Below, one piece after another: positions 22,858 through 31,860 of a stretch of DNA of 64,000 nucleotides. Below the pieces are notes generated by a model. The model had not been told where the DNA came from and searched no databases. It saw only the letters and a program-made list of their open reading frames with translations. The stretch spans positions 115,393 through 179,392 of the forward strand of contig JAEZJZ010000078.1 of NCBI GenBank assembly GCA_023436245.1, given 5' to 3'. Each line of letters opens with the position of its first letter. The first letter of the stretch is position 1. The translations under genes and the position numbers were made by a program. The stretch comes from Bacillota bacterium. Its GTDB lineage: Bacteria; Bacillota; UBA994; UBA5500.

Positions 22858-25800
22858 ATGGTGCTAGGAATGAAAGTGGCGCAGAAGACTCAACGGTTGC
22901 TTGCATTGCTGATGCTGACTGTGTTGACCAGTCTGTGGTTCAACCCGCCAGCAGCGCAGGCAGGCACTCTGAACATTGTCACAGCTAATTACGCAGGCGT
23001 TCCCAGCGACGCATTCGAGTACGTTAAGTTCACCGTTGAGCGGGCTAGCCTCTACGAACTAAAAACCAGTTCTTACCTGCAGGACTGCGATACGGAGCTC
23101 TGGTTGTTTGACAGTGACTACGGCCTAATTGAGGAAAACGATGATTACGTAGACCTGTACTCCTACATCAGTCGTCGCCTTGATGCGGGGACGTACTACT
23201 TCGTGGTCACGGAGGTAGGGGGAGGTCCTCTCTATTGCCATTTCGAGATTAACGACCTCGAGGCAATGACGCCCGCGACCACCCCGAGCGCTAGCTTCTC
23301 CTTTGATGGTGAGAGTGCGGGCAAGCTGATGGGCACCACGGCGCAGATGACGTGCTCGCTGGATGGGGGCCACAACTGGGCTCGTTGCACCGCGCCGAGT
23401 ACAGACCTGTCCGGCGCTCTGGGCAGCATCAGAACGCACCTCGACATCAAGGTTAAGAACCTGGGCGATGGAGTCACCACCATCGAGTCTGCGGTGCAGA
23501 CCATCGACATCACCCGGGCTGCCGAGCCGACCACGGCCGGCAAGGTGGACTGCAGCACGCTGGCCAATAACGACGGCAAGCTGACCGGCGTGAGCGCGGC
23601 CATGGAGTATAGGCTCTATTCCGACAGCAGTTGGATCAGCGGCACCGGCAGTGATATCACCGGCTTGCAGAGCGGCACCTATTTCGTCCGGGTAAAGGCG
23701 ACGGGCACAGTGATGGCTTCAGGCCCGCAGACTCTGGTCATCAACGCCTACGTCGGCACACCCGCGACTACCCCCAGCGCAATCTTCTCCTTTGACGGGA
23801 GCGATGCGGGCAAATTGCTCGGCACCACTGAGCAGATGCGGCACTCGCTGGACGGCGGCTACACCTGGTTGCCTTGCACCGCGCCGAGTACAGTCCCGGC
23901 CGGCACTATCGGCAAGAACTACGACATCAGAGTCAAGGACATGGGGGATGGCGTCAACACCACCGAGTCTCAGGTGCAGACCATCGATATCACCCAGGCT
24001 GCCGCGCCGACCACGGCCGGCAAGGTGGACTGCAGCACGCTGGCCAACAACGACGGCAAGCTGACCGGCGTGACCACGGCTATGGAGTACTGGAGCTACA
24101 CCGACGGAACATGGGTCAGCGGCACCGGCAGCGATATCACCGGCTTGCAGAGCCGCACCTATTTCGTCCGCGTAAAGGCGACGGGCACAGTGTTGGCTTC
24201 AGACCCGCAGATTCTGGTCATCAACGCCTACGTCGGCACACCCGCGACTACCCCCAGCGCGACTTTCTCCTTTGATGGCGATGACGCCGGCAAGCTGCTC
24301 GGCACCACTGAGCAGATGCGGTACTCGCTGGACGGCGGCAGTACTTGGGTTGCTTGCACCGCGCCAAATACCAATCTTTCCGACTATGTGAGCAGTATCA
24401 ATGAAGATGACGACATCAAGGTCAAGGACCTGGGCGATGGAGTCACCATTACCGAGTCTGCGGTACAGACCATCGACATCACCCAGGCGGAGGTGCCCAC
24501 GGCTGACAAGGTGAATTGCGCCACGCTGGCCAACAACGACGGCAAACTGACCGGCGTAACCACGGCTATGGAGTACAAGCTCTCTACCGCCGTCACCTGG
24601 ACCAGCGGTACCGGCAGCGATATCACCGGCTTGACCACCGGCAACTATTACGTCCGCGTCAAGGCAACGGGCACGGTGCAGGCGTCCGACGAGCAGACTG
24701 TGACCATCAACGCCTATAGCGGCACGCCCGCAGCACGCCCGAACACAACCTTCTCCTTCGACGGTATCGATGCGGGCAAGCTACTCGGCACCACCGCGCA
24801 GATGAAGTACTCGCTGGACGGGGGCAGTACCTGGATTGCTTGCACCGCGCCAAGTACCAGTCTTTCCGACGCTGTGAGCAGCATTAATGAAGACGACGAT
24901 ATCCAAGTTAAGGACATGGGAGATGGCGTCACCACCATCGAGTCTACGGTGCAGACGATCAACATCATCCGGGCGAACACTCCCACGGCTGGCAAGGTGG
25001 ACTGCACTACGCTGACCAACAACGACGGCAAGCTGACTGGCGTGACCACGGCCATGGAGTATAGACTCTCCTCCACCGGCTCCTGGGTCAGCGGCACGGG
25101 CAGCGACATCACTGGTTTGGCTAGTGGCACCTACGATGTTCGCGTCAAAACCGCCGGCACGGCTCTGGCGTCCGACGTGCAGACTTTGACCATCAACGCC
25201 TATAGCGGCACGCCCGCAGCACGCCCGAACACAACTTTCTCCTTCGACGGTATCGATGCGGGCAAGCTACTCGGCACCACCGCGCAGATGAAGTACTCGC
25301 TGGACGGGGGCAGTACCTGGATTGCTTGCACCGCACCGAATACCAGTCTTTCCGACGCTGCGAGCAGCATCAATGAAGATGACGACATCAAGGTTAAGAA
25401 CCTGGGCGATGGAGTCACCACCATCGAGTCTGCGGTGCAGACCATCGACATCACCCAGGCTGCGAGGCCGACCTTAGTTGCCACGGAACCCAGCACCACC
25501 GGCGGTAACGGCAGTATCCCGCTGACCACTGAGCACGAGTACAGACTGTCTGGCGCGATTGACTGGATTTCCGCTGAAGGGACTACGTCCCTTGCCCCTG
25601 GCAATTACCTCGTCCGCGTCAAAGCGACGGGCACAGTGTTGGCTTCCGAAACGCAGAGCATCACGCTGACAACTTTCACCGGGAATCCCGAGAGCACTCC
25701 CGCAGCAGTTGCGGACTATGCGGCCGAAGAGCTGACCAATCTCACGGCCGACGGCAGCTATGCTGTGAACGGGACCAACGTCAGCGCCGACTCCGCAGGC

Positions 25801-27228
25801 AAGCTGGCCATCGAAAGCGACTGGCTCGGGACCACCATTTCGCTGGTGAAGAAAGGCGATGGTGTCACAACCAATGATAGCGAGGCACAGAGCCTGGTTC
25901 TCGCGGCGCGGCCGGCAGTTCCCGCGTGCACGGCGACGCAGCCTTCCGCCAGTGCTGCTACCGGCACTGTTTCCGGCATTACCGAGGAGATGCAGTATTC
26001 CATCGACAATGGGACCAGTTGGGTCGACGGAACCGGCAGTGCTGTCACCGGACTTGTGCCTGGAACGGTGTTCATTCGCGTGAAGGCCACCGGCAGCGCT
26101 CCGGCGAGTAGCAGTCAGACGCTCACAATCACGGCCTACAGCGCACCACCCATTGACGAAGACAGCGGCAGTTCCTCTGGTAACAGCGGCAACCCCGTCC
26201 CGGCCCCGGTCACCGAGATCAGCAGCGGCGGCAGCACAACTGGCTCCAATCTCAACCAACTAGTTTCTACGAGCAAAACTCTGACTGTCTCCGGCGATGA
26301 TGGCGCCAAGTTGGTGTTTGATATCGATGCCTTGCAGGGAATCGCCGGTCAGACCGCGGACGGCATCAGCGTGGAGTTGCGAGATGTATCCCCAGAGCAT
26401 CAGGACAACCACCCCGGCAAGCGGGTGTTCACGCTGACCGTCAGCTCCGGCGGCAAGACCATCAGCGAGTTCGGTGGTTCCGTCACCGTTACCCTGCCCT
26501 ATGCCCTGCAGGATGGGGAAGAGCCCGAGGACGTGACCGTCTGGTACCTGGCTGATGACGGCACCATGACCGAGATCTTCTGCGCTTACGACCCGGTAAC
26601 CGGGTTGGCTACCTTCCAGGTCAGCCACTTCTCGCGCTATGTCGTGGGCACTGCGCTGGAGGAGACTGTGCCGCAGGAGGTTCATTTCTCCGATGTGCGG
26701 GAGGGCGACTGGTTCCATGGCGTGGTGCGATACGTCGCGGACCAGGGATTGATGGGCGCGACCAGTGGTGCATCTTTCAGCCCTCAGGGCACCACTACTC
26801 GCAGCCTGCTGGTTACCATACTCTGGCGACTGGAACATGAGCCAAAGGCAACTACGACCGCGGTCTTCTCCGACGTGCTGCCGGGCGAGAGCTATGCTGA
26901 GGCAGTGGCCTGGGGCGCCGAGAACGCTCTCGTCGGCGGCTACTCCGCTTCACGCTTTGGCCCGGATGACAATATCACCCGCGAGCAACTGGCGGTGTTC
27001 CTCTACCGTTACGCCAAGTACAAGGGCGCTGACGTGAGTGCACGCGGCGATCTGACCGTGTTCAAAGATAAGCCATCGGCCTATGCGCGAACCAGCGTGC
27101 AGTGGGCAGTGGCCAAGGGTTTGCTCCGGGGTAATGGCAGCAGCGATTTCCTCGACCCAACCGGCGGCGCCACGCGCGCGCAGCTGGCGGCAATTCTGCA
27201 GAGGTTCATTGAGAACGTGCTGAAGTAG
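22858..27228 (+). CDS. Secreted SLH-anchored repeat protein (1456 aa)
   Basis: ATG 22858 follows GGAGGA by 5 bases. Residues 1-36 are a signal peptide ending 'AAQAG'. Residues about 38-130 resemble a bacterial pre-peptidase C-terminal (PPC-like) beta domain ('DAGTYYFVVTEVGGG'). Residues about 138-945 are five near-identical units of about 161 aa, each with 'SFDG..AGKLLGTT.QM', 'SLDGGSTW', 'DLGDGVTT.ES.VQTI', 'NNDGKLTGV' and 'GTGSDITGL'; a diverged tail of the series continues to about 1095. Residues about 1275-1456 are three SLH motifs that would hold it to secondary wall polymer. The repeats are probably surface beta modules. It ends at a long hairpin terminator. Function beyond surface display is unknown. 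Confidence 0.88.
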   Translation: MVLGMKVAQKTQRLLALLMLTVLTSLWFNPPAAQAGTLNIVTANYAGVPSDAFEYVKFTVERASLYELKTSSYLQDCDTELWLFDSDYGLIEENDDYVDLYSYISRRLDAGTYYFVVTEVGGGPLYCHFEINDLEAMTPATTPSASFSFDGESAGKLMGTTAQMTCSLDGGHNWARCTAPSTDLSGALGSIRTHLDIKVKNLGDGVTTIESAVQTIDITRAAEPTTAGKVDCSTLANNDGKLTGVSAAMEYRLYSDSSWISGTGSDITGLQSGTYFVRVKATGTVMASGPQTLVINAYVGTPATTPSAIFSFDGSDAGKLLGTTEQMRHSLDGGYTWLPCTAPSTVPAGTIGKNYDIRVKDMGDGVNTTESQVQTIDITQAAAPTTAGKVDCSTLANNDGKLTGVTTAMEYWSYTDGTWVSGTGSDITGLQSRTYFVRVKATGTVLASDPQILVINAYVGTPATTPSATFSFDGDDAGKLLGTTEQMRYSLDGGSTWVACTAPNTNLSDYVSSINEDDDIKVKDLGDGVTITESAVQTIDITQAEVPTADKVNCATLANNDGKLTGVTTAMEYKLSTAVTWTSGTGSDITGLTTGNYYVRVKATGTVQASDEQTVTINAYSGTPAARPNTTFSFDGIDAGKLLGTTAQMKYSLDGGSTWIACTAPSTSLSDAVSSINEDDDIQVKDMGDGVTTIESTVQTINIIRANTPTAGKVDCTTLTNNDGKLTGVTTAMEYRLSSTGSWVSGTGSDITGLASGTYDVRVKTAGTALASDVQTLTINAYSGTPAARPNTTFSFDGIDAGKLLGTTAQMKYSLDGGSTWIACTAPNTSLSDAASSINEDDDIKVKNLGDGVTTIESAVQTIDITQAARPTLVATEPSTTGGNGSIPLTTEHEYRLSGAIDWISAEGTTSLAPGNYLVRVKATGTVLASETQSITLTTFTGNPESTPAAVADYAAEELTNLTADGSYAVNGTNVSADSAGKLAIESDWLGTTISLVKKGDGVTTNDSEAQSLVLAARPAVPACTATQPSASAATGTVSGITEEMQYSIDNGTSWVDGTGSAVTGLVPGTVFIRVKATGSAPASSSQTLTITAYSAPPIDEDSGSSSGNSGNPVPAPVTEISSGGSTTGSNLNQLVSTSKTLTVSGDDGAKLVFDIDALQGIAGQTADGISVELRDVSPEHQDNHPGKRVFTLTVSSGGKTISEFGGSVTVTLPYALQDGEEPEDVTVWYLADDGTMTEIFCAYDPVTGLATFQVSHFSRYVVGTALEETVPQEVHFSDVREGDWFHGVVRYVADQGLMGATSGASFSPQGTTTRSLLVTILWRLEHEPKATTTAVFSDVLPGESYAEAVAWGAENALVGGYSASRFGPDDNITREQLAVFLYRYAKYKGADVSARGDLTVFKDKPSAYARTSVQWAVAKGLLRGNGSSDFLDPTGGATRAQLAAILQRFIENVLK
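23271..25690 (+). repeat. Five tandem ~480-bp intragenic repeats
   Basis: Unit starts, marked by the 'CCCGC(G/A)(A/G)C...CCC' run, fall near 23271, 23758, 24238, 24721 and 25206, a spacing of 480-487 bases. Units 4 and 5 are nearly identical over long stretches at the nucleotide level, which points to recent duplication or gene conversion. The period is a multiple of three (with small codon indels), so the frame is kept throughout. Confidence 0.85.
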
Positions 27229-27275
27229 ATATTGAGGCAATTGCTGTCCCCCTGTGCGGGTTTGGCCAGCAAAGC

Positions 27276-27320
27276 GAAAGCGCAGAGATGGGACGTCGAG
27301 TCCCTCATCTCTGCGCTTTC
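27276..27320 (+). terminator. Long hairpin terminator after SLH protein
   Basis: GAAAGCGCAGAGATG (27276-27290) pairs perfectly with CATCTCTGCGCTTTC (27306-27320), extended inside by GGGAC/GTCCC around a 5-base loop. The tail is GTCTTCC, so the T-run is weak. It closes the SLH protein gene. Confidence 0.65.
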
Positions 27321-27562
27321 GTCTTCCTCGGATGGGCGAACTTCCACAAGCATGTGTGCTGAGCTTGGACTAATTGACAGGCGATGTTCACCGTGCAGTC
27401 GATTTGTCTGAGGGAGGAGTATCCTGAATCGGCGGAGAAAGGGAGCATGCGCAACTCTGGCGCTTTGGTGCAAGGATGTTCGAAGCTGAAGCGTCTATCT
27501 GGTGAGGAACGCTGACACATAGCTGTGTGCCTATGCAGCTGTGGATTGAGGTGAAAACGGTC

Positions 27563-27790
27563 GTGATCAAGTTCGAAATGGTGCCCCCAGAGGAAGCCCC
27601 GCAGAATTACTTCCGGAGGTCTGCAGCCATCATCGCCGGGCTCGTTGCTTTCAACGTCATGCATAATCTTCTTAAGCAAACTGAACTGGCGTTTGCTCTG
27701 AGGTTGGTCCTGAGCCTGGTTGTGTACTCGTTTGTGGCGAACCTGATCTATCCCTTCTGGCGAGTGCGCTTCACACGCCGTCAAGGTTGA
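27563..27790 (+). CDS. Small membrane protein (uncertain)
   Basis: 75-aa frame from GTG 27563, with GAGGTG 9 bases upstream; a longer start at 27527 exists but lacks a ribosome site. It shows one or two hydrophobic helices (about residues 20-35 'AAIIAGLVAFNVM' and about 45-65 'RLVLSLVVYSFVANLI') and a basic C-terminus 'RVRFTRRQG'. No family is recognised. Composition and start context are compatible with a real membrane protein, but chance opening cannot be ruled out. Confidence 0.4.
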   Translation: MIKFEMVPPEEAPQNYFRRSAAIIAGLVAFNVMHNLLKQTELAFALRLVLSLVVYSFVANLIYPFWRVRFTRRQG

Positions 27791-27902
27791 CACAACCGTC
27801 GACCGACCCCGTATTTGACCTTGGCGATGGAGGCGCTATCCACTGCAAAGAAAAGCCGGAGGCAGGCAATGCCTCCAGAATAGTATCTGATGTGGTTTGC
27901 AT

Positions 27903-28094
27903 TCACCCATCAGTGAAGTCATTCTTGATCCGGCGATTCTCCTTCCGTCTCGGTCCGCTGAGCATCAATGACAGTACGGCATACAGGGTGAAGAAGTAGA
28001 CGAATGAGGAACCGCTGAATGGCTTGACTCTGTTCAGCACAGCAGATAGAAACAGCGCCAGTGCAATCATCAGAAACCGCTTTCTCTTTTCCAT
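27903..28094 (-). CDS. Small two-helix membrane protein, 63 aa
   Basis: ATG 28094 on the minus strand follows AAGGAG by about 9 bases. The protein starts with basic residues ('MEKRKRF'), then has two hydrophobic segments (about 8-20 and 30-46) and a strongly charged tail ('PRRKENRRIK'). This positive-inside hairpin layout is typical of small bacterial membrane proteins. No family is recognised. It converges on the preceding small plus-strand gene. Confidence 0.5.
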   Translation of the reverse strand: MEKRKRFLMIALALFLSAVLNRVKPFSGSSFVYFFTLYAVLSLMLSGPRRKENRRIKNDFTDG

Positions 28095-28581
28095 GGGCTC
28101 GACTCCTTCACTCCGTTCTCAACAGATTGTATGCGGCCCGGCTCGTAGTATGGGTGCTTCTTCTGAATTGTCTGTCAATTATTCGACGCCGCGCCTCTGA
28201 AGTCCTCTCTTTGAGGCCGGGTTGAGCTCGCCGCAAGCACTCCTGAGCCGCGTGACAGCTCCCAGTATCCCTTTTCCCGCTGGAGGTTTGTGGTTTGAGA
28301 CTGGTGACCGTAGGCGCTCTATCCGTTGGGCGTCCCCGCCGTGATGCTCGGACGGGATCGGCTCTCACACATTCATGGGACTAACTGAAAACAGAGTCTC
28401 TTTGTGGCGCTGATTGGGAAATCAGCCATGCCCGCACCGTGCTCCGGCCACTTGTCGGGCCAGCCTAAGCGTCTGACAATCTGTCTGCGGTCGTGTTGCA
28501 GAATTAACCCGCAGTTGTCTATTCTCTCTAGGCAGACGCTGCGTGTCTTCTGCCCGATCTGGAGCGTTCGGAGGTGCTATT
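28095..28581. other. Gene-poor stretch
   Basis: About 490 bases in which neither strand has a frame with a convincing start and composition. I looked for tRNA-like cloverleaves and riboswitch cores and saw none. It may hold the promoter of the small gene at 28582, but no clear -35/-10 pair stands out. Confidence 0.35.
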
Positions 28582-28734
28582 GTGGGGGAGAGTAGAGCAT
28601 GGAAACTACTATTCTGGCTGGGGATAATCCTGCTGGCGACTGCTATCTGCTTTGTTCAAGCGCGCCTGTGGCTGGCAGGGAGCGAGGCGAGCGGGGTTGC
28701 TCACTGGTATGGAGCCTCGTTGATTCGTTGGTGA
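28582..28734 (+). CDS. Single-pass membrane micro-protein, 50 aa (uncertain)
   Basis: GTG 28582 is preceded by GGAGG (28570-28574) at 7 bases, an ideal spacing. The frame encodes one hydrophobic helix ('LLFWLGIILLATAICF') after a short basic start, then a 25-residue tail. No family is recognised. The ribosome site is the main support. Confidence 0.42.
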   Translation: MGESRAWKLLFWLGIILLATAICFVQARLWLAGSEASGVAHWYGASLIRW

Positions 28735-28836
28735 GTCCGAAATCTCCGAGCCCGAGCGGGGGGCAAACAGGTAGTCAATTAGGCGAGCTTGATGGTGGTT
28801 ACGAGGGATACATGCCTACCGGAGGCCGACGATGAA

Positions 28837-28882
28837 AAAACCCTCTTGCTAGGCTCGACGGAGAGCCCAGCAAGAGGGTTTT
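28837..28882 (-). terminator. Intrinsic terminator of cheX
   Basis: AAAACCCTCTTGCT (28837-28850) pairs perfectly with AGCAAGAGGGTTTT (28869-28882). Read on the minus strand, the stem is followed by a T-run (TTTTTTC). It sits 10 bases downstream of the cheX stop. Confidence 0.88.
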
Positions 28883-28891
28883 GTGATCCGG

Positions 28892-29350
28892 CTACTCAGC
28901 CAAGGACAATGCGATCTCGATCTGTCCGAACTCGCCCACCAAAGGCACGGAGATGGTGGGAATCTGATTGCTCACCCTTACGCCGCTGCCTTCCAGAACC
29001 GCAGGAGGCGCGATGTCGATGTTCACCTGTGCCTCGCCGAGTAGCCGGCCAGAGTTGCCCGCAATCATGTTGCCCAGTTCGCCGATGGCGCTGAGGCTGA
29101 TCTCGTCAAGCTCAGCAACTTCCATGCCACCCATCATCTTGGAAGCGACATTCTTGGCTGTCTGTTTGGCCATGGACAGGATTAGTTGCCCGCGGAGATC
29201 GCCGGTGACCCCGATAATCACGTTCAGATCATCAATCGAATATGAGGACTCCCGCAGGAATGGTTTCTGGAATACAGGAGTTTCGCCGCACATGGTGGAA
29301 ATCACCGACCCAGCCGACGTGAGGAACAGGTTCAGGTGTTCTGCTTTCAT
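28892..29350 (-). CDS. cheX: CheX-family chemotaxis phosphatase
   Basis: 152 aa. ATG 29350 is chosen because AAGGGG lies about 9 bases upstream; an in-frame TTG at 29371 would place the ribosome site inside the gene. The CheC/CheX/FliY active-site pattern is present in 'SAIGELGNMIAGNSG' (E..N on the long helix). The start 'MKAEHLNLFLTSAGSVI' and the hydrophobic beta core ('VIIGVTGDLRGQLILSM') also fit. CheX removes phosphate from CheY-P to reset flagellar or other response signalling. No other chemotaxis genes are nearby, so it is an orphan copy with its own terminator. Confidence 0.85.
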   Translation of the reverse strand: MKAEHLNLFLTSAGSVISTMCGETPVFQKPFLRESSYSIDDLNVIIGVTGDLRGQLILSMAKQTAKNVASKMMGGMEVAELDEISLSAIGELGNMIAGNSGRLLGEAQVNIDIAPPAVLEGSGVRVSNQIPTISVPLVGEFGQIEIALSLAE

Positions 29351-29572
29351 ACTCAATACCCCTTCTGCCAACCCATGGTGCTATCTCGGTTGATTATTAC
29401 TACTAGTTCGACGGAGTTGCCCTCATTCCTGTAGACAAACTCAATAAGGAAATAAATGGAACGGGATCGGGGCAGGGTTTTCTCTCGTGTTGTCGCTGCG
29501 ACAGCCTTGAAACATAAGCATACGCCACTCGTATATATTCGTGAGCAGTCCAAAGTTTGGGAGGGTATTGAT

Positions 29573-31675
29573 TTGAGAAACCATACTAGAAAAGCTTCAT
29601 GGCGTGTCTTGTCCCTAGGTCTCGTGATCATGATGCTGCTGCCGGGCTTAGCCCTAGCGGCGGCACCTGATCTGACTGGAATCTGGCAGGGCAGCATTGA
29701 CATTGCCGGCACCGAATTGGGCATAGAGGTGGAGTTGGCAGAGGGGGAAGCGGGGCTCAGCGGGAGCCTCAGCATTCCTGCTCAGGGGGCAAACGATCTT
29801 CCGTTCACGGAAGTGGAGCTGAATGGCAACCACCTGGTGATGGCTATTGATCTGCCGGGAGGAGCCGGCTTTGAGGGCACGATTGCAGACGATGGCACTA
29901 TTGCTGGCACGTTTACGCAAGCGGGCCAGGGCTTTCCGTTCAGCCTGCACAGGTACATTCACCAACCACCGGTAATTGACCTTGGGCTGGAGAGCTTGCA
30001 GGGTCTAGACGACGACATCAGCCAGGCGATGCGCGAATGGAAGCTGCCTGGTTTGGCCGTGGCCATAGTGCAGGACGGCGAGATCGTGTATGCCAAGGGC
30101 TTTGGCCTGCGGGACGTAGCCGGCAAACTGCCCGTGACTACTGAGACGGCGTTTGGCATCGGTTCGACCACTAAGGCTTTCACCACCGCCGTCTTGGGCA
30201 TGTTGGTTGATGAAGGTGAGTTGAACTGGGACACTGCGGTGAAGGAATACATCCCTGGTTTTGAGTTGCAGGACCCGCTGGCCAGCGGCAGAGTGACTCT
30301 GCGTGACCTGGCCACTCATCGCATTGGGTTGCCGCGCAATGACTTTGCGATTATGTACAATCCTGAGCTGACACGCGAGGGCATTGTGGAGACGATGGAT
30401 ACGCTGGCTCCAAATGCAGATTTCCGCACCACCTGGCAGTACAATAACCTCGGGTATGTTGTTGCTGCTTATGCGGCCGAGCAGGCGACTGGGCAGAGTT
30501 GGGAGCAGTTGGTCACAGAGCGCCTGCTCACGCCGCTCGGCATGTCGGACACCACGCTCACCGTCGAGGATCTGCAAGCGTCAGGTGACCATGCTTTGGC
30601 TTATATTCAGGGTAAGACGTTGTCCGAGACCGAAATGTGGGAGCTTGGGGCCTCTGCTCCCGCCGGCTCAATCAACTCAAGCGTCATGGACATGAGCGAA
30701 TGGTTGAAGTTCCAGTTGAACGAAGGCAAGGTGGGCGAGCAGCAGCTCCTGAGCAGCCTGCAACTCCAAGCAATGCATACGCCTCAGATGGCTATGCCCT
30801 CGGCGACCACCGGTCCGGTGCAGTTCAGCAGCTACGGGCTGGGCTGGATGATCGAGAGCTACCGCGGGCATTATCTGGTGCATCACGGCGGAAACGTAAT
30901 CGGACACACGGCTGAGGTAGCGCTCTTCCCGGAGGAAAACAGTGGCATCGTCGTGCTGGGCAATCTCCAAGGCACTCCCGTGCCCTCGCTGATCATGTAC
31001 AACGTGGCCGACCGTCTGTATGGCCTGGAACCACTTGATTTGAGCAGCCAAATGCAGCAGCAGATTGCCGCCGCCAATGCTGCTGCTGGCACCACTACCT
31101 CCAGTGCGAAGGCCCCAGCCTTGACTGCTGCGCAGATGCAGGAGTACGTCGGCGAGTATGAACACCCGTTCTATGGCACAGTGAAGGTGAGCGTCGTCAA
31201 GGGCAAGTTACAGGCAAGTTACTACGAGACGACGATCGAACTCACCCATCAGAATCACGACGTCCTCAACGGACAGGTCAGCATCTGGCCGAGTCCAATT
31301 CCCTTCCAGTTCGAGCGCAGCCTGTCTGGCAGCATTGAGCAGGTGAAGATTGGCTTTGAACCCGCCAGTCTGCCGCTGACATTCACGCGCCAGGCGCCTG
31401 CGCTGGTTCTGGATCCCGCAGTGGCCGCCAAGGTTGCCGGTCAGTACAACGTGCAGGGCACTCCTGTCTCGGTGAAACTTGCAGATGGCAAACTGAACAT
31501 GACCATCCCGGGACAGCCAGCCTACGAACTGCAGCCGGTTGGTGGGTTGAAGTTCGCCATGCGCGGGGTTGCTGGATACTCTGTGGAATTCGTCCTCGAC
31601 TCGGCCGGTAAGGTTACCGGTATTATATTCCATCAACCTAATGGTGTGTTCGAGGGTAAGCGAGTTAGCAGCTAA
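29573..31675 (+). CDS. Secreted serine hydrolase, beta-lactamase class C/PBP-like
   Basis: 700 aa from TTG 29573 (GGGAGG 8 bases before); an earlier in-frame ATG at 29456 would put residues before the signal peptide. Residues 1-27 are a signal peptide ('VIMMLLPGLALAAAP'). Residues about 28-125 are a beta domain with 'GIWQGSIDIAG'. The catalytic domain (about 145-490) has the nucleophile motif Ser-x-x-Lys in 'GIGSTTKAFTT', Tyr-x-Asn in 'YNNLGYVVAAY' and 'HHGG' as the third motif. Residues about 515-700 hold two further beta modules of the DUF3471-like kind. Such proteins include D-amino-acid peptidases and esterases; the substrate is unknown. A strong terminator follows. Confidence 0.85.
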   Translation: MRNHTRKASWRVLSLGLVIMMLLPGLALAAAPDLTGIWQGSIDIAGTELGIEVELAEGEAGLSGSLSIPAQGANDLPFTEVELNGNHLVMAIDLPGGAGFEGTIADDGTIAGTFTQAGQGFPFSLHRYIHQPPVIDLGLESLQGLDDDISQAMREWKLPGLAVAIVQDGEIVYAKGFGLRDVAGKLPVTTETAFGIGSTTKAFTTAVLGMLVDEGELNWDTAVKEYIPGFELQDPLASGRVTLRDLATHRIGLPRNDFAIMYNPELTREGIVETMDTLAPNADFRTTWQYNNLGYVVAAYAAEQATGQSWEQLVTERLLTPLGMSDTTLTVEDLQASGDHALAYIQGKTLSETEMWELGASAPAGSINSSVMDMSEWLKFQLNEGKVGEQQLLSSLQLQAMHTPQMAMPSATTGPVQFSSYGLGWMIESYRGHYLVHHGGNVIGHTAEVALFPEENSGIVVLGNLQGTPVPSLIMYNVADRLYGLEPLDLSSQMQQQIAAANAAAGTTTSSAKAPALTAAQMQEYVGEYEHPFYGTVKVSVVKGKLQASYYETTIELTHQNHDVLNGQVSIWPSPIPFQFERSLSGSIEQVKIGFEPASLPLTFTRQAPALVLDPAVAAKVAGQYNVQGTPVSVKLADGKLNMTIPGQPAYELQPVGGLKFAMRGVAGYSVEFVLDSAGKVTGIIFHQPNGVFEGKRVSS

Positions 31676-31696
31676 TCTACAGTGATTTGACACAGC

Positions 31697-31742
31697 AGGA
31701 GCGACCAGAGCGGGCGTACCCGTTCTGTCGCTCCTTTGTCTT
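31697..31742 (+). terminator. Terminator after serine hydrolase
   Basis: AGGAGCGAC (31697-31705) pairs with GTCGCTCCT (31727-31735), with further inner pairing of CGGG/CCCG. The tail is TTGTCTTTGC. It lies 20 bases after the hydrolase stop. Confidence 0.75.
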
Positions 31743-31831
31743 TGCTTAAGGAGGGCAGGCCGCTAGCTGCGCGAGCAACACGGGATGCGGAGACTAAATA
31801 TCGCCGCAAGTGTCAGGTTTCAGAATGAAAG

Positions 31832-31854
31832 AAACCCACCTCTTGAGGTGGGTT
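31832..31854 (-). terminator. Terminator after GNAT gene
   Basis: The stem AACCCACCTC/GAGGTGGGTT has a 2-base loop. On the minus strand it is followed by TCTTTC and lies just past the acetyltransferase stop. The plus-strand side (TCTGCTTTTA) also has T-rich bases, so it may work in both directions. Confidence 0.75.
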
Positions 31855-31860
31855 CTGCTT

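Noticed and set aside
23271..25690. CRISPR-like or insertion-sequence repeats
   Set aside because: The repeats are in frame, code for protein modules and have no terminal inverted repeats or transposase.
28200..28400. Possible cobalamin-type riboswitch (a 'GGGAA' run on the minus strand)
   Set aside because: The conserved core blocks and the terminal gene are missing; the match is to a few bases only.
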